Below are positions 5,825 through 5,829 of a DNA stretch of 5,829 nucleotides, in pieces. The DNA comes from Firmicutes bacterium UBA4981 (GTDB lineage: Bacteria; Bacillota; SHA-98; UBA4971), in contig DGZL01000148.1 in the NCBI GenBank assembly GCA_002398515.1, positions 1 through 5,829 on the forward strand. The letters run 5' to 3'. The position numbers and the translations under genes are program-made. The notes beneath the pieces were generated by a model that had not been told where the DNA came from, did not search any database, and saw only the letters and a program-made list of their open reading frames with translations. Position 1 is the stretch's first letter; the number at the start of each line of letters is the position of its first letter.

Positions 5825-5829
5825 CCCAC

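Larger units (their letters stand above)
5602..5829. mobile_element. Putative terminal region of an IS21-like insertion sequence (partial)
   Basis: The 301 bases after the ZIP gene contain no credible gene. From 5602 the sequence begins TGTCAGGGTGGACAG, passes through GGCAATTTGACACTCCCC (5621-5638) and enters a set of four 19-bp palindromes. A TG-starting end followed by several repeated binding sites before the transposase gene is how IS21-family ends are built, and motifs of this type are familiar to me from IS21-like elements of anaerobic Bacillota; that is recollection, not a search. The expected istA and istB genes would lie to the right, outside the window. A degenerate remnant or a small non-autonomous element is also possible. 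The 73 bases from 5529 to 5601 hold nothing recognisable. Confidence 0.45.

Overview
The window is an ordinary bacterial chromosome segment. It carries a heat-shock chaperone operon, two metabolic or transport genes beside it, and what looks like one end of an insertion sequence at the right edge. The organism cannot be named from this sequence. Strong purine-rich ribosome binding sites, a TTG start, a base composition close to balanced, and a possible IS21-type end would suit a Bacillota-like or deep-branching anaerobe. However, the DnaK carries the longer nucleotide-binding domain found in Gram-negative bacteria and cyanobacteria, and the order hspR-dnaK-grpE differs from the usual Bacillota hrcA-grpE-dnaK-dnaJ. 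The taxonomic reading is therefore weak.

Left part (1-1154, minus strand): a class V PLP aminotransferase of the alanine/serine-glyoxylate type. It is complete except for its last few codons, which lie beyond the left edge. It has its own likely promoter, a leader of about 115 nt with a small hairpin, and a strong ribosome binding site. A clear rho-independent terminator (1407-1430) separates it from the genes upstream.

Middle part (1499-4536, minus strand): hspR, dnaK and grpE in one direction with short gaps, read from a near-consensus sigma70-type promoter at 4573-4602. HspR is the likely autorepressor. DnaK is the Hsp70 ATPase and GrpE its nucleotide exchange factor. The J-domain partner (dnaJ or cbpA) is absent: the transcript ends right after grpE.

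Right part (4749-5528, plus strand): a ZIP-family divalent metal transporter (ZupT/GufA type), transcribed divergently from hspR out of a shared 212-bp AT-rich intergenic region that holds both promoters and several related AT-rich dyads.

Right edge (5529-5829): no gene is seen. Downstream of the transporter lies a TGTCAG-starting sequence followed by four 19-bp imperfect palindromes at regular spacing (33, 41, 33 bp). It is best read as the terminal regulatory and transposase-binding region of an IS21-like element whose transposase genes would lie outside the window. No clearly new system was found. The most notable items are the palindrome array, the dnaJ-less hspR-first operon without a recognisable HAIR operator, and the repeated AT-rich words between hspR and the transporter.
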